Assembly (NCBI RefSeq): GCF_002777915.1
Contig: NZ_NJGE01000005.1
Span: forward strand, 1-56,292
Direction of reading: 5' to 3'
Source: Bartonella tribocorum
GTDB lineage: Bacteria > Pseudomonadota > Alphaproteobacteria > Rhizobiales > Rhizobiaceae
DNA length: 56,292 nucleotides
Positions 16,862 through 28,066 of this stretch are shown here, one piece after another; positions within the stretch are counted from its first letter, which is position 1, and every line of letters starts with the position of its first letter. The position numbers were made by a program, and so were the translations under genes. Below the pieces are notes generated by a model. That model did not search any database and was not told the DNA's origin. It saw only the letters and a list, made by a program, of their open reading frames with translations.

Positions 16862-18115
16862 CTAAAGCTTCCAGCCCTTCTTCTTTTTATTTTTGCTCAA
16901 AACAGCAACAACTTCAACATGGGGTGACCATAAAAATTGATCAATGGGTGTGATTTCTTCTATTGTATACCCCCCTGCAACAAGAAGAGATAAATCACGT
17001 GCAAATGTGACAGGATTACACGAAATTGCCACAACACGTGATACTGTTGCCTTCGCTAGTTCACGGACTTGTTCCTCTGCACCAGCACGAGGAGGATCAA
17101 AAACAATACTCTCAAAACACTCAAGTTCCTTTACAGAAAGTGGATGACGGAAAAGATCGCGTTTTTCACAAGTAACTGTTTTTAAACCAGTTGCAAAACG
17201 TGCTGCTGAATTTAGATTTCTTATTGCACCCTCATCATTTTCTACCGCATGAACATTCATCTTTTTTGCCATACGCAAGGTAAATGTCCCTACCCCTGAA
17301 AACAAGTCAAGAGCATTCTTTGCTTTTTTTAAATGAGTCAAAATAATATTGCCCATTATATTTTCAGCTTCGCAGGTTGCTTGAAGAAAACCACCAGAAA
17401 GGAATTCAACGCCGACATCACCAAAGTAAATCATTGGTTTTTCTCGTTCAATCAAAATTTCACCGTCAACCGATAAACGTGTAATCCCATATGAAAGAGC
17501 TGCACTGATCATTTTCTGACGAAGTGATTCATGGTGCACTGTACAACCACTTAAAGCAACATCTAAACCATTTTCAATGCGTGTTATCGTAACATGAAAC
17601 CGTTTGACAGAGCCACTTAGAAAAGCACAGAGCTCTCTGATATTATGCAACTGAGAAATAAGTTCTGGATGGCTTACGGGACATTCCTCAAGAGCGACAA
17701 TTTCATGCGAAAGATAACGGTTAAAACCAACTTTTTGACCTTGTGGAGTCATGGATGCTGTTAGTGTCACCCGCCGTCGGCTATAGGGTTGACATTCTAT
17801 TAAAGGTGCAACAACACTATTCAGTCCATACTTTTTCAGTGCATCAATAACCAATTGTCGTTTCCATACGCGATAAGCATCAGCACGCCAATGTTGAAGC
17901 GTACAGCCTCCACATTCTCCAAAATGCTGACAAAGCGCATCAACGCGTTCTGATGATTTTTCTTTTAATGCTATATATGTTGCATATTTTCCATGAACAA
18001 TAATTTCAACACATTCTCCTGGCAAAGTAAAAGGAACATAAACAAAGCCGTGCCTCGTCTTAGCCGTGCCATAACCATTTTCTCCAATATGCTCGATGAT
18101 GACAGTATCACTCAC
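16862..18115 (-). CDS. RNA (uracil-5)-methyltransferase, RumA/RlmD-like
   Basis: SAM-dependent methylation of uridine in rRNA or tRNA, cytoplasmic. In 417 residues: a TRAM-like N-terminus (about 1-55), cysteines 62, 68, 71 and 145 placed as the 4Fe-4S ligands of RlmD, the SAM motif LFSGVGTFTLRMA (271-283), the IVFDPPRAG motif (337-345), and the catalytic cysteine Cys366 in VVAISCNPVTF. Which uridine it modifies cannot be told from sequence alone, as alphaproteobacterial members are often annotated only as RumA-like. The start overlaps the tlyA stop by four bases (ATGA), so the two are coupled; both act on rRNA. Confidence 0.92.
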   Translation of the reverse strand: MSDTVIIEHIGENGYGTAKTRHGFVYVPFTLPGECVEIIVHGKYATYIALKEKSSERVDALCQHFGECGGCTLQHWRADAYRVWKRQLVIDALKKYGLNSVVAPLIECQPYSRRRVTLTASMTPQGQKVGFNRYLSHEIVALEECPVSHPELISQLHNIRELCAFLSGSVKRFHVTITRIENGLDVALSGCTVHHESLRQKMISAALSYGITRLSVDGEILIEREKPMIYFGDVGVEFLSGGFLQATCEAENIMGNIILTHLKKAKNALDLFSGVGTFTLRMAKKMNVHAVENDEGAIRNLNSAARFATGLKTVTCEKRDLFRHPLSVKELECFESIVFDPPRAGAEEQVRELAKATVSRVVAISCNPVTFARDLSLLVAGGYTIEEITPIDQFLWSPHVEVVAVLSKNKKKKGWKL

Positions 18116-18855
18116 TGTTGTTTTTCTCCGAATAGTAAATATTCCACATTGCCATCACCTCCTGTAATAGGGGAAGGAAGTAAACCTTTTGCACGCCATC
18201 CTGTTTGCGTATTGAGCCAGTCAAAAAGTCCTTCAGCGGTTTCTTTAGCTCTTGATAAATCTAATATTCCTCCCTTACCAAGGTGTTTACGGCCAACCTC
18301 AAACTGAGGCTTTACCAGTAAAACAGCTTGGGTGCCCTTTTTGGCTAAAGACAAAATCTGAGGCAATGCAAGTTTGAGAGAAATAAAGCTAACATCTGAA
18401 ACAATAAGATCAATTTCCCGCCCGCCTAAATGTTCCTGTTGAAAGTCTCTAACATTCAAGCCTTCTAATAAGGTTATAGCACGGTTGCCCAATAAACGTT
18501 TATCAAATTGATGATGCCCAACATCAACAGCAATGACATGCGTTGCTCCGCGCTCTAAAAGAACTTGTGTGAAACCACCTGTTGATGCCCCCACATCAAT
18601 AGCTGTCACTTTATCCGTTATAATCGGAAATGCATCAAGGGCAGCAATCAATTTTAATGCTGCCCGTGAAACATAATTCTGCGCTGGATCACAAACAACA
18701 ATCTCTGCATTATCAGAAATGATTTGCCCCGCTTTACAAACGATTTCACCATTAACTTTGACAGTTTGGCGCATGACAGCATCACGTGCACGAGAACGTG
18801 TCGTAAAAAAGTTTTTTTCAACTAAAAGAATATCGAGCCTTTTTCTGGAAGCCAT
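18112..18855 (-). CDS. tlyA: TlyA family rRNA methyltransferase / putative hemolysin
   Basis: This 247-residue protein has an S4 RNA-binding domain (about 4-65, starting RKRLDILLVEKNFFTTRSRA) and an FtsJ-type SAM methyltransferase domain (DVGASTGGFTQVLLERGA near 90). In Mycobacterium, TlyA 2'-O-methylates 16S and 23S rRNA; a hemolytic effect has also been claimed for the family. It lies 16 bases after dxs and overlaps the rumA-like gene by four bases. The order xseB-dxs-tlyA-rumA is usual in Rhizobiales. Confidence 0.93.
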   Translation of the reverse strand: MASRKRLDILLVEKNFFTTRSRARDAVMRQTVKVNGEIVCKAGQIISDNAEIVVCDPAQNYVSRAALKLIAALDAFPIITDKVTAIDVGASTGGFTQVLLERGATHVIAVDVGHHQFDKRLLGNRAITLLEGLNVRDFQQEHLGGREIDLIVSDVSFISLKLALPQILSLAKKGTQAVLLVKPQFEVGRKHLGKGGILDLSRAKETAEGLFDWLNTQTGWRAKGLLPSPITGGDGNVEYLLFGEKQQ

Positions 18856-18871
18856 CTCATACTCGAATTTT

Positions 18872-20779
18872 CTATTCCATTCGAATCTTGCGTCCCAAAA
18901 CCATTAACACCGTATTGACAATACCTATAGCATCAAGCCCAATCGTTGAGAGAACTTTTTCTGGCGGACCATGATTCAAATATTCATCAGGAAGTTTTAG
19001 TGTACGAACTTTCAAACCATGCTCTAAGAGCCCTTCTTGTGCTAAAAATTGTAATAAATGCGCTCCAAATCCACCGATTGCACCTTCTTCAATTGTTACC
19101 AATACTTCATGCTCACGTGCTAAACGACACATTAAATCCTTATCCAAAGGTTTTGCAAACCGTGCATCTGCAACCGTCGTCGATAATCCTTCAGCTCCCA
19201 ACATATCAGCAGCTCGCAACACTTCTGACATCCGTGTTCCAAAACAAACCAGAGCGACCCTATTTCCTTCACGCAGAATACGTCCTTTTCCAATTTCTAA
19301 TATCTCACCACGTTGCGGTAAATCTATACCAATACCTTCACCACGTGGATAACGAAAAGAAATGGGGCCCTGATCATAAGCTGCAGCGGTACGAACCATA
19401 TGCATTAGCTCAAGTTCATCTGAAGGCGCCATAACAACAAACTCAGGAAGCGTGGCCAAAAAAACAATATCAAAACTACCAGCGTGCGTTGCACCATCTG
19501 CCCCCACAAAACCTGCGCGATCAATGGCAAAACGGACCGGTAATTTTTGAATTGATACATCATGAATAATTTGATCATAAGCACGCTGTAAAAAAGTAGA
19601 ATAAATTGCAACAAAAGGCTTATACCCTTCACAAGCAAGTCCTGCCGCAAAAGTTACGGCATGTTGCTCAGCAATCCCAACATCAAACATCTTTTCAGGA
19701 AATTTTTCTGCAAAAGCATCAAGTCCTGTCCCTGTTGGCATCGCTGCCGTTATGCCAACAATCTTATCATCATGGCAGGCTTCTTCTATTAAAGATTTAG
19801 AAAATACCTTAGTATAGGGTAAAATATTACTTGATGCCTTAACCTGTCTTCCTGTCATGACATCAAAACGATTAACACCATGATATTTATCAGATGAGGC
19901 TTCTGCAGGTGGATATCCCTTTCCCTTATGGGTTACAACATGCACCAAAACAGGACCATTAGGGTATTCTCGAACATTTTTTAAAACAGGCAATAAATGC
20001 CCAAAATTGTGCCCATCTATGGGTCCAACGTAATAAAAGCCAAGCTCATCAAATAACGTTCCCCCAACCAAAAGGCCACGCGCAAATTCCTCTGAACGAC
20101 GTGCCTTATCCAAAAAAAACTTTGGCAATTTTTCGCTCAACATCTTTACGCGTTCACGCAAATGACGATAAGAAGGACGAGACACTAATCGTGCAAGATG
20201 CGCACTCATAGCACCTGTAGGCGGTGCGATAGACATATCATTATCATTCAGAACAACAATCAAGCGTGCATCTAACGCACCAGCATTATTCATTGCTTCA
20301 TAAGCCATGCCCGCAGACATTGCACCATCACCAATGACAGCAATAATATTGCGTCTTGTCTCTGCTTTCAAAGCACTTGCCACCGCCATGCCAAGCCCCG
20401 CAGAAATAGAAGTCGATGAATGACCCGCTCCAAATGGATCATACACACTTTCTAAACGTTTCGTAAAACCTGATAGCCCTCCCTCTTGACGTAATGTGCG
20501 AATTTTTTCTCTACGCCCCGTTAAAATTTTGTGCGGATAGGTTTGATGACCAACGTCCCAGATAATCCTATCCTCTGGTGTATTAAAAATATAATGTAAT
20601 GCAACTGTAAGCTCTACAACACCAAGTCCCGCACCAAGGTGCCCCCCTGTTACAGAAACCGCATCAATTGTTTCGGTCCGCAACTCATCAGCCAACTGTA
20701 CCAGATCAGACTCAGGTAATGCCCGCAAATCTTGCGGAAAACAAACACGGTCAAGCAATGGTGTTAAGACCTGAGACAA
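18872..20779 (-). CDS. dxs: 1-deoxy-D-xylulose-5-phosphate synthase
   Basis: First enzyme of the MEP isoprenoid pathway, TPP-dependent, cytoplasmic. The 635 residues fit the family. Visible: [19 protein letters not shown] (catalytic His47), [10 protein letters not shown], the TPP motif beginning GDGAMSAG at 150, and the transketolase pyrimidine domain with [15 protein letters not shown]. The start is a TTG codon (20777-20779), eight bases after GGAAGG; no better ATG is near. Downstream are tlyA and the rumA-like gene; upstream is xseB, 244 bases away. The farnesyl synthase ispA that joins xseB and dxs in many other bacteria is absent here. Confidence 0.97.
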   Translation of the reverse strand: MSQVLTPLLDRVCFPQDLRALPESDLVQLADELRTETIDAVSVTGGHLGAGLGVVELTVALHYIFNTPEDRIIWDVGHQTYPHKILTGRREKIRTLRQEGGLSGFTKRLESVYDPFGAGHSSTSISAGLGMAVASALKAETRRNIIAVIGDGAMSAGMAYEAMNNAGALDARLIVVLNDNDMSIAPPTGAMSAHLARLVSRPSYRHLRERVKMLSEKLPKFFLDKARRSEEFARGLLVGGTLFDELGFYYVGPIDGHNFGHLLPVLKNVREYPNGPVLVHVVTHKGKGYPPAEASSDKYHGVNRFDVMTGRQVKASSNILPYTKVFSKSLIEEACHDDKIVGITAAMPTGTGLDAFAEKFPEKMFDVGIAEQHAVTFAAGLACEGYKPFVAIYSTFLQRAYDQIIHDVSIQKLPVRFAIDRAGFVGADGATHAGSFDIVFLATLPEFVVMAPSDELELMHMVRTAAAYDQGPISFRYPRGEGIGIDLPQRGEILEIGKGRILREGNRVALVCFGTRMSEVLRAADMLGAEGLSTTVADARFAKPLDKDLMCRLAREHEVLVTIEEGAIGGFGAHLLQFLAQEGLLEHGLKVRTLKLPDEYLNHGPPEKVLSTIGLDAIGIVNTVLMVLGRKIRME

Positions 20780-21023
20780 AAAATTTCCTTCCTATTATCT
20801 TAACTCAAGAGAAAACAACGATAAAAAATATATCTTCTCTCCTCGTTTATTGAGAGTTTTACACCTTTTTTACTGAAAAATGCTTTTCTCTCTTTGAGAT
20901 GATTGATATCTTTCCCATTTCTAACTTATTTTATAAAAAAGAAATCAATAAAATTTGCTTTTTATAAACTAAGATTATTGCATTTCTTAGAGTCCTACAA
21001 TAAATATCCCAAAATATTTAATA

Positions 21024-21278
21024 TTATTGAGCATCAAGTGGTTCTACGCCTTCTGGAGAACCTTCCTGTGAGAGCTGAATTTTTTCAACTTTGGCTTCAG
21101 CAACCTTCAAGAGTTTTTCACAGTGTTTTTTAAGCGCTTCACCACGTTCATAAATATCAATGGATTGTTCCAAAGGCACATCGCCACGTTCCAAGTTTTC
21201 AACAATAACTTCAAGCTGCTTAAGTGCTTGCTCAAAGCTTAAAGTCGTAATATCCCCCTCTTGCATCTCTTTTTTCAT
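21024..21278 (-). CDS. xseB: Exodeoxyribonuclease VII small subunit
   Basis: Small subunit of exonuclease VII, which degrades single-stranded DNA in both directions. I choose the ATG at 21276-21278 (84 residues, starting MKKEMQEGD), because TGAGG lies five or six bases upstream and it begins seven bases after the ribBX stop. An upstream start at 21320 would overlap ribBX by 35 bases. Conserved core: [20 protein letters not shown] and [19 protein letters not shown], predicted as helical. The large-subunit gene xseA is not in the window. It is probably transcribed with ribBX and aroC. Confidence 0.92.
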   Translation of the reverse strand: MKKEMQEGDITTLSFEQALKQLEVIVENLERGDVPLEQSIDIYERGEALKKHCEKLLKVAEAKVEKIQLSQEGSPEGVEPLDAQ

Positions 21279-21285
21279 ATGAACC

Positions 21286-22389
21286 TCAAAAAATATCTGT
21301 TCTAGATATACGAATTCCAAAACTTTCTAAACCGACAGAATGATGCTCTTTAGAAGCATAAACAATAACAGAACCTATTCCTAAATATTTTAAAATTTGC
21401 GATCCTAAACCAATTTTTCGCCATTCTTCTTCACGCTCAATCGCCTGCACGTGGTTTTCTAAAACATCTTTTGCCATGTCTTGAATGTCCATAGTTGATT
21501 GTATAACAGATCCTTCACGCAAATAAACAAATACGCCCCGTTTTTCTTTTTCCATCATACGCTGCATCATCACCATGATATCTGAAGATTGACAAAAAAC
21601 GTCATTTATAATGTTTTCATGATGGAAATACACAGGAATATCCTCACCCTCACGGATATCACCAAAAATAATCGCAATATGCTGAACAGCTTCCCAGGGG
21701 AGTTGATAACTTTGAATAATAGCCGGACCTACAGGTGTTTCAATCGGCATTTCTCCAACATGCTTGATCAATATTTCTTTACGCTGGCGGTAAGCAATTA
21801 AATCCGCAACCGTTATGATATGCAACCGATGTTCTTGTGCAAATTTTGTAATCTGATCGCCATGTTTAACGCTTCCATCATCATTGACTAACTCACCGAT
21901 AACACCAACCGGTGGTAAACCAGCTAATTTACATAAATCAACAGCGGCTTCCGTGTGACCTGAACGCATGAGAACCCCCCCTTCATGCGCAATCAGAGGG
22001 AACACATGCCCTGGACGAACAAAATCATCCGCACTCGCATTTGAATTCGCAAGATTACGCACTGCTAATGTACGATCATGCGCTGAAATCCCTGTTGTTA
22101 TGCCGTGTTTAAAATCAACAGTAATAGTAAATTGCGTCCCATGTGCAGAATTATTATCTCGTACCATAGGAGCAAGATTAAATCGTTGTGCTTCTTTTTT
22201 GGGCATAGGTGTACACACAATACCTGTTGTGTGACGAAGAATAAATGCCATCTTTTCTTCTGTACAATGCGCTGCAGCAACCGTTAAATCACCTTCATTT
22301 TCACGGTCATTATCATCTGTCACCACAACAATTTCACCGCATTCAAAAGCTTTAAGCGCAGAAACAATTTTTTCTTCATTATACGCCAT
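21286..22389 (-). CDS. ribB: 3,4-dihydroxy-2-butanone-4-phosphate synthase with degenerate GTP-cyclohydrolase-like domain (RibBX)
   Basis: Riboflavin synthesis. The N-terminal half (about 1-205) is a normal RibB domain: [31 protein letters not shown], and RPGHVFPL with [11 protein letters not shown]. The C-terminal half (about 206-367) aligns in general with GTP cyclohydrolase II but lacks the three zinc cysteines (C...SLRCDC is absent, only CQSSD remains) and the EGRGIGL motif (here REGSVIQ). It cannot be an active RibA of the normal kind. This matches the RibBX arrangement known in proteobacteria, where the second domain is not a cyclohydrolase. A separate ribA is expected elsewhere. It lies 15 bases after aroC and seven before xseB. 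Confidence 0.93.
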   Translation of the reverse strand: MAYNEEKIVSALKAFECGEIVVVTDDNDRENEGDLTVAAAHCTEEKMAFILRHTTGIVCTPMPKKEAQRFNLAPMVRDNNSAHGTQFTITVDFKHGITTGISAHDRTLAVRNLANSNASADDFVRPGHVFPLIAHEGGVLMRSGHTEAAVDLCKLAGLPPVGVIGELVNDDGSVKHGDQITKFAQEHRLHIITVADLIAYRQRKEILIKHVGEMPIETPVGPAIIQSYQLPWEAVQHIAIIFGDIREGEDIPVYFHHENIINDVFCQSSDIMVMMQRMMEKEKRGVFVYLREGSVIQSTMDIQDMAKDVLENHVQAIEREEEWRKIGLGSQILKYLGIGSVIVYASKEHHSVGLESFGIRISRTDIF

Positions 22390-22404
22390 TATTCACCTTC
22401 TCAA

Positions 22405-23493
22405 TCACCCAACTTGACCGCGATGTCTTAAATAATGGTCAGCAATAGCACAAGCAACCATCGCTTCACCAACAGGAACGGCGCGAATCCCAACACATGG
22501 ATCATGGCGTCCCTTCGTTATCACGTCTACATCATGACCATCAACATCAATGGAGCGACGAGGCGTTAAAATGGATGAAGTAGGCTTTACAGCAAAACGT
22601 GCAACAATTGGCTGTCCACTCGATATTCCCCCTAAAATACCACCCGCATGATTGGATAAAAAAGTTGGTTTTCCATCGTTTCCCATCCGCATTTCATCGG
22701 CATTTTCTTCTCCCCTCAGGCAGGCTGCCGCAAAACCATCACCAATTTCAACCCCTTTTACCGCATTAATTGACATAAGGAATGATGCAATATCTTGATC
22801 AAGTTTTGCGTAAATAGGGGCCCCTAAACCTGCCGGAACATTTTCTGCAACGATCTCAACAACCGCACCAACAGATGTACCATCTTTACGGATTTTACTG
22901 ATATAATCACTAAAAATCTGCACCATCTCTGCATCAGCTGTAAAAAAAGGATTATTCTCAACCTCTGACCAATCCCAACGATCACGATTAATATGATGGG
23001 GCCCAATCGCTACCACGGCTCCTCGTACAATCAAATTAGGAACAACTTTACGCGCAAGAGCCCCTGCCGCAACACGCGCTGCTGTCTCGCGCGCTGAAGC
23101 ACGCCCTCCCCCTCGAAAATCACGAATGCCATATTTAACATCATAAGTATAATCTGCATGACCAGGACGATATTGATGAGTAATTTCTCCATAATCTTGA
23201 GAGCGTTGATCTGTATTTCGAATCAACAGAGAAATTGGTGTGCCTGTTGTAACGAATGTTGTCCCATCTGCCTGAGCAATCGTTCCTGAAAGGATTTCTA
23301 CTTGATCTTGTTCTCGGCGTTGTGTTGTATATTTAGATTGTCCGGGTCTACGCTTATCAAGATAAGCTTGAATTTCTGCAAGAGTAAAAATAATTCCAGG
23401 TGGACAACCATCAATGACACAACCAAGAGCAGCACCATGACTTTCACCCCATGTTGTTACACGAAACAAGTGACCAAATGTATTATGCGACAT
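22405..23493 (-). CDS. aroC: Chorismate synthase
   Basis: Makes chorismate from EPSP with reduced FMN, the last shikimate step. The 362 residues match the long form. Signatures: [14 protein letters not shown] at the N-terminus, [37 protein letters not shown], and [18 protein letters not shown]. The start gives the canonical [10 protein letters not shown]. ribBX follows after 15 bases, so the two are probably in one transcript. fabI ends 146 bases upstream. Confidence 0.97.
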   Translation of the reverse strand: MSHNTFGHLFRVTTWGESHGAALGCVIDGCPPGIIFTLAEIQAYLDKRRPGQSKYTTQRREQDQVEILSGTIAQADGTTFVTTGTPISLLIRNTDQRSQDYGEITHQYRPGHADYTYDVKYGIRDFRGGGRASARETAARVAAGALARKVVPNLIVRGAVVAIGPHHINRDRWDWSEVENNPFFTADAEMVQIFSDYISKIRKDGTSVGAVVEIVAENVPAGLGAPIYAKLDQDIASFLMSINAVKGVEIGDGFAAACLRGEENADEMRMGNDGKPTFLSNHAGGILGGISSGQPIVARFAVKPTSSILTPRRSIDVDGHDVDVITKGRHDPCVGIRAVPVGEAMVACAIADHYLRHRGQVG

Positions 23494-23639
23494 GAAAAAA
23501 GATCCATTTCTCTGTCAAATATATGCAATGACAACGCATGTTGAGCTCTACACAAAACAGCTCTTTATTCCAAAATATTCTTGACCGCTTTAAGTTTGGT
23601 CAAATCACCGCTGTCCAATACGATCTCTATAAACCAAAC

Positions 23640-24464
23640 TTATTCTTTAACAACGGAAATATCTGGTGCATCAACGGCTTTCATACCGATGATATTATAA
23701 CCTGAATCGACATGATGAACTTCACCGGTAACAGAACGAGACAAATCCGAAAGAAAATAAAGAGCAGAATCACCTACCTCTTCAATTGATACCGTACGAC
23801 GTAAGGGAGCATTATATTCATTCCATTTTAGAATATAACGGAAATCACCAATACCTGAAGCCGCTAACGTTTTAATTGGTCCAGCCGATATCGCATTAAC
23901 ACGAATATTTTGGGGGCCTAAATCTACCGCTAAATATTTCACGCTCGCCTCAAGAGCTGCTTTGGCAACCCCCATTACATTATAGTTAGGAACAACCTTT
24001 TCCGCACCATAATAGGTTAGTGTTAAGATTGAACCACCGTCTAACATCAACTTTTCTGCGCGCTTTGTTAGCGCTGTTAGGGAATAAACCGAAATATTCA
24101 TGGTCATCATAAAATTTGATTCGCTGATATCAATATAACGACCGCTTAATTCATCTTTATCAGAAAAACCAATAGCATGAACTAAAAAATCAAGTTTGCC
24201 CCATTTCTTCTCTATGGCTCGAAAAACTGAATCAATAGAGGAACTGTCAGAAACATCACAATGTCCACAAACAAAACCCTTTAATTCTTCAGCCAAAGGC
24301 TCAACACGCTTTTTCATTGCTTCACCCTGATAGGTAAAAGCAAGCTCTGCTCCTGCAGCACTTGCTGCTTTAGCAATTCCCCAAGCGATGGAGCGATTAT
24401 TAGCCAACCCTAAAATTAAACCACGCTTACCATACAATAAACCATTACCCTTAGCCATCAGCAC
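23640..24464 (-). CDS. fabI: Enoyl-[acyl-carrier-protein] reductase (NADH), FabI type
   Basis: Reduces enoyl-ACP in fatty acid elongation. The 274-residue SDR-fold protein has the FabI form of the nucleotide motif (GLANNRSIAWGIA) and the catalytic Tyr-x6-Lys in YNVMGVAKAALEASVKYLA, rather than the usual Tyr-x3-Lys. Start is either Met1 or Met3 (MLMAKGNG); both are close. It lies about 124 bases after the dnaJ-like gene on the same strand, an order shared with related Rhizobiales. Confidence 0.95.
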   Translation of the reverse strand: MLMAKGNGLLYGKRGLILGLANNRSIAWGIAKAASAAGAELAFTYQGEAMKKRVEPLAEELKGFVCGHCDVSDSSSIDSVFRAIEKKWGKLDFLVHAIGFSDKDELSGRYIDISESNFMMTMNISVYSLTALTKRAEKLMLDGGSILTLTYYGAEKVVPNYNVMGVAKAALEASVKYLAVDLGPQNIRVNAISAGPIKTLAASGIGDFRYILKWNEYNAPLRRTVSIEEVGDSALYFLSDLSRSVTGEVHHVDSGYNIIGMKAVDAPDISVVKE

Positions 24465-24588
24465 TGCCCCATTGTTACTTAAAATTAATATTATTCATCT
24501 GCCTATGACACAGGTCAACTTTTTCTTCAAGTAATTGGTTTAAAATCAAACAAAAACTACGCTTTGTATGTATAAAAAATTTTAAAAA

Positions 24589-25491
24589 TTAATCTTTTTG
24601 CGTTTGCAAAAACTGTTCTAGCGCAGCGTTGTTTCCTTCCGGTAACATAACACGAACATGCACATAAAGATCATCTCTTGTACCATTTTTTAAACGAAGC
24701 CCTTTTCCTTTCAACCGCAAAACGCGATCAGAACTTGACCAAGCAGGAATCGTTAAAACCACATGTCCTTCCAACGTCTCAACCTCTTCTTTTGCACCCA
24801 AAACAGCATCTTTAAGAGAAACGGGCAAATCAAGATGAAGCGCCCTTCCTTCAACCCGAAAACGAGGATGTTTTTGAATCTGAATGGTGATCAACGCATC
24901 ACCTGCTTGCCCATGAGAAACTTCTTCTCCCTGACCTTTTAAACGAATAGTTTGCCCATCTTCAATATAATCAGGAAGTTTAATTTTTAACTTTTTTCCA
25001 TGAGGGAAAACAGCTTCCACCTTTTCTGCGCCAACCATCTGCTCTAACGTTATGGTAAGGTTAGCGCGAATATGGGCTCCTTGTTGAGGGCGATTATAAT
25101 GCGTGGAATTTGAAAAGCTACTGCCTCGCCCAAATAGATCACGAAAAATATCACTCGCATCAAAACTTGGCCCCCCTGAAGAGGAAAAATCAAATCCTTT
25201 CGCTCTTCCTGAAAAGGGATTTTGTTTATTGCCAAAATTTTCACCAGCACCATAGGCTTGATAAAGCGGTTTGCCTTCCATATCAATTTCACCGCGGTCA
25301 AATTGTGCTTTTTTATCTTTATCACCTATAATCTCATAAGCTTGATTAATTTCAGCAAACTTTTCTTTAGCCTTTGCATCATCTTTATTGTGATCTGGAT
25401 GATACTTCTTTGCTAATCTTCTAAATGCTGATTTAATCTCTTGCGATTTTGCGGTACGTGCCACACCCAAAATCGTGTAGGGATCACGCAT
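24589..25491 (-). CDS. DnaJ-class co-chaperone without zinc finger (CbpA-like)
   Basis: Co-chaperone of Hsp70. The 300-residue protein has a J domain (1-70) with HPD at 31-33, a Gly/Phe-rich linker (about 75-130, with [17 protein letters not shown]), and two DnaJ C-terminal substrate-binding domains. There is no Cys-rich zinc finger, so it is a type II protein like CbpA, not DnaJ proper. Divergent from pdxH across about 329 bases. Confidence 0.93.
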   Translation of the reverse strand: MRDPYTILGVARTAKSQEIKSAFRRLAKKYHPDHNKDDAKAKEKFAEINQAYEIIGDKDKKAQFDRGEIDMEGKPLYQAYGAGENFGNKQNPFSGRAKGFDFSSSGGPSFDASDIFRDLFGRGSSFSNSTHYNRPQQGAHIRANLTITLEQMVGAEKVEAVFPHGKKLKIKLPDYIEDGQTIRLKGQGEEVSHGQAGDALITIQIQKHPRFRVEGRALHLDLPVSLKDAVLGAKEEVETLEGHVVLTIPAWSSSDRVLRLKGKGLRLKNGTRDDLYVHVRVMLPEGNNAALEQFLQTQKD

Positions 25492-25820
25492 ATTACCCTC
25501 TTTTCAATTTTTGCGTTTTCAAAATATCAACGGATACGTTGTTCAATATTCCTCATAACTTTATCAGTCCATTCTAAATGAATAATTTCTTTTTATCTTT
25601 ATATGTCTATCAAGAAATTAAAATACCAGATAAAATAAGATATTTATTTAATATAGCTCATTGTCGTCTATGCTAAAGACAAAAATAGTGAAACTACAGA
25701 ATACTCATTTTAAAATATATGAAAGCATTGGCTTTTTGAAAATAAGAAAAAATGGTACTTTACCTCTTGATGAAAAAGTAAATGGAAAAATGTCCATACT
25801 CTCTGACATTTGGAAACACT
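25492..25820. other. Divergent spacer between dnaJ-like gene and pdxH
   Basis: AT-rich; must hold both promoters. I see no small gene, hairpin with T-run, or repeat. Confidence 0.5.
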
Positions 25821-26444
25821 ATGAGCGATAAAATACCAACAGACGATCATTTTATGCAAATGCAAAAACCTTTTGAACTTTTTGCAAAGTGGCTTGAAGA
25901 GGCAACGATAAGTGAAATCAATGATCCGAATGCCATGGCACTTGCAACAGTTGACGAAACAGGCCTTCCTAATGTTCGTATGGTTCTCCTCAAAGACTAT
26001 AGTCCTCAAGGCTTCGTCTTCTATACCAATTATGAAAGTTGTAAAGGGCAAGAAATTTTAAAATCAATGAAAGCATCCTTAGGGTTTCATTGGAAATCGC
26101 TCCGTCGTCAGGTCAGAATAAGAGGAATTGTTGAAAAAGTCAGTCCCCAAGAAGCCGATGCCTATTTCCAATCACGCCCCCGTGGGAGTCGAATTGGTGC
26201 ATGGGCATCTAAACAATCTCAACCATTAGAAAATCGTTTTGTACTCGAAAAAGCAATTGCGCAATATACTGCGCGTTATGCTCTAGGCAATATTCCACGA
26301 CCACCTTATTGGTCTGGTTTTCGTGTTAACCCCCTTTCTATCGAATTCTGGTGTGATCGCCCATTTCGTTTACATGATCGTCTGCTTTTTACACGCGATT
26401 GCGTTGAAAATAACAATTGGAAAAGACAAAAACTCTACCCCTAA
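25821..26444 (+). CDS. pdxH: Pyridoxamine/pyridoxine 5'-phosphate oxidase
   Basis: FMN enzyme that makes pyridoxal 5'-phosphate. I set the start at ATG 25821 (207 residues, [10 protein letters not shown]), with GGAA just upstream; an in-frame start at 25782 would add 13 residues with no family match. Signatures: [35 protein letters not shown], the RQVRIRG strand, and the C-terminal [15 protein letters not shown] with the terminal [11 protein letters not shown] is needed by threonine synthase, encoded in this window. Confidence 0.95.
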   Translation: MSDKIPTDDHFMQMQKPFELFAKWLEEATISEINDPNAMALATVDETGLPNVRMVLLKDYSPQGFVFYTNYESCKGQEILKSMKASLGFHWKSLRRQVRIRGIVEKVSPQEADAYFQSRPRGSRIGAWASKQSQPLENRFVLEKAIAQYTARYALGNIPRPPYWSGFRVNPLSIEFWCDRPFRLHDRLLFTRDCVENNNWKRQKLYP

Positions 26445-26971
26445 TTTTTCACATTTCATCGTTATAAAGTTTTTTCTAACGACCAAACGATTATTTTCTA
26501 TTTGAAAAATTCTAAAAAGAGATGATTTATTTCACTTAAAGAAAGATTTTATTTTTACGATAAAAGTTGGTTGATAATATTCTCTATCGCTGGAAGATTG
26601 GTTCGCGACAAGCTTATTGAAGAAAAAATACTGTATTCAGCAAAAATTATGATTCTACTTTTCTGATAAAAGAAACAGGGATATTCAAATAAATTCTAGA
26701 ATAATAAGATCGTCGTATATATTTTGATTCTGATGAATAAAGGTAAAGAGCACTTTCAATTAAAAAGTTGTTCATTTCTCTTAAAGTCTATTTTTATTTC
26801 AATAAAATTTGAAAAAATCGTTCTTTCCAATCAGAAAGATCTGGAACAAAACTAATCATGAAATACAAAAAAATTGAAAAGAATCATAAACTTTAAAATC
26901 AATGAAAATATCTTTGAGTTTTTATTCCTCTGCCCATCATCACAAAACATATAACTTTATCTAACGTGTTG
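26445..26971. other. Convergent spacer between pdxH and ubiA
   Basis: About 527 bases of AT-rich sequence. A 40-codon frame from ATG 26733 exists but has no ribosome-binding site. No clear terminator, repeat or RNA gene seen. Confidence 0.5.
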
Positions 26972-27979
26972 TTAAACTGTAGGATAAAATATCATCCATA
27001 GACCACCACAAACTAAACCAGCAAAAATAACAAAACCAATAAACGAATTAGATTTGAAAAGCCTGAGGCATTGTGCACTGTCATCTATATCAATGACTTT
27101 AATTTGAATAAACATATGGATGCTTGCCACAAAAATTCCCAAAAAACTCAATGGAGGAACTTTAGCCAAATAAAATGCTAAACTAACAAATACGATAAAA
27201 CCACCATACAGAAATACTAAAGCACGCTTAGTTCCTTTACCAAAGAGAAGCGCTGTAGAACCAATACCAACAGTAACATCATCCTCTTTATCTTGATGTG
27301 CGTAAATTGTATCGTATCCTATGGTCCACAAAATTGATCCTACATAAAGTAAAATTGGTGCCCAGCTTAAACTTCCAAACACAACAGCCCACCCCATTAA
27401 AGCTCCCCAATTAAATGCAATGCCTAAAAAAAACTGCGGCCAATAGGTTACACGTTTCATAAAAGGATAAAGCGCAACGGCTATCAATGACGAAATGCCT
27501 AGAAAAAAACTAAACCTATTAAATTGTGATAAAACGGCTAAACCAACCAAACATTGCACAAGTATAAAAATTTTTGCTTGAAACCGACTCACATGACCTG
27601 TTGGTAATGGGCGAGAACGTGTCCTCTCTACCTGAGAATCGATTTTATGGTCAATAAGATCATTCCAAGTACATCCTGCCCCTCGCATAGCGATAGATCC
27701 CAGAAAAAAAAGAAAAAGATACCAGCTCCAATGAAGAAGCATTGATAAAAGAGATTCATAATGCATGTCATAAGAGAGAAAAGCCATTGTTGTTGACCAA
27801 AAACAAGGCCACATCAACAATTGCCATCCGATAGGCCGATCCCAACGCGCTAATTGCGCATAAAACCATAAAGAACAGGGAAGGAAATTATAGACCCATT
27901 GTTTGGAAGATGCATCCATAACCCGTCCTTGGCTATCATGAGACTGAACATGAGGAATATTCTTATTTTTTTTCATCAA
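26972..27979 (-). CDS. ubiA: 4-hydroxybenzoate octaprenyltransferase
   Basis: Attaches the polyprenyl tail to 4-hydroxybenzoate in ubiquinone synthesis, inner membrane. The 335-residue protein has about eight membrane helices. First Asp-rich motif NDLIDHKID (Asn106, Asp110, Asp114) followed by RTRSRPLPTG; second motif in YAHQDKEDDVTVG. The first 30 or so residues are a polar extension. The chain donor is probably made by the octaprenyl diphosphate synthase at 37204-38220. It is divergent from purD across 87 bases. Confidence 0.95.
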   Translation of the reverse strand: MMKKNKNIPHVQSHDSQGRVMDASSKQWVYNFLPCSLWFYAQLARWDRPIGWQLLMWPCFWSTTMAFLSYDMHYESLLSMLLHWSWYLFLFFLGSIAMRGAGCTWNDLIDHKIDSQVERTRSRPLPTGHVSRFQAKIFILVQCLVGLAVLSQFNRFSFFLGISSLIAVALYPFMKRVTYWPQFFLGIAFNWGALMGWAVVFGSLSWAPILLYVGSILWTIGYDTIYAHQDKEDDVTVGIGSTALLFGKGTKRALVFLYGGFIVFVSLAFYLAKVPPLSFLGIFVASIHMFIQIKVIDIDDSAQCLRLFKSNSFIGFVIFAGLVCGGLWMIFYPTV

Positions 27980-28066
27980 ATGATTTACCTTTAGTCTTGC
28001 GATAGAGACGTTTCATTCTTATGAGAAGAAGATGAAATTAATCATCTTTTATGAGAGGAGCAAGCA

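Noticed and set aside
20793-21023. ispA or another gene in the spacer between xseB and dxs
   Set aside because: AT-rich, no open frame with the Asp-rich motifs of farnesyl synthase; a weak CTCTC/GAGAG stem is present but is not convincing as a terminator.
23581-23603. TTGACC/GGTCAA hairpin between aroC and fabI as a terminator
   Set aside because: Only six pairs with an 11-base loop and no T-run on either strand after it.
22405-24464. Long antisense frames across aroC, fabI and ribBX
   Set aside because: They have no ribosome-binding sites and mirror conserved coding sequence on the other strand.
26733-26855. 40-codon frame on the plus strand between pdxH and ubiA
   Set aside because: ATG with no ribosome-binding site upstream and AT-rich low-complexity codons; no sign of a gene.
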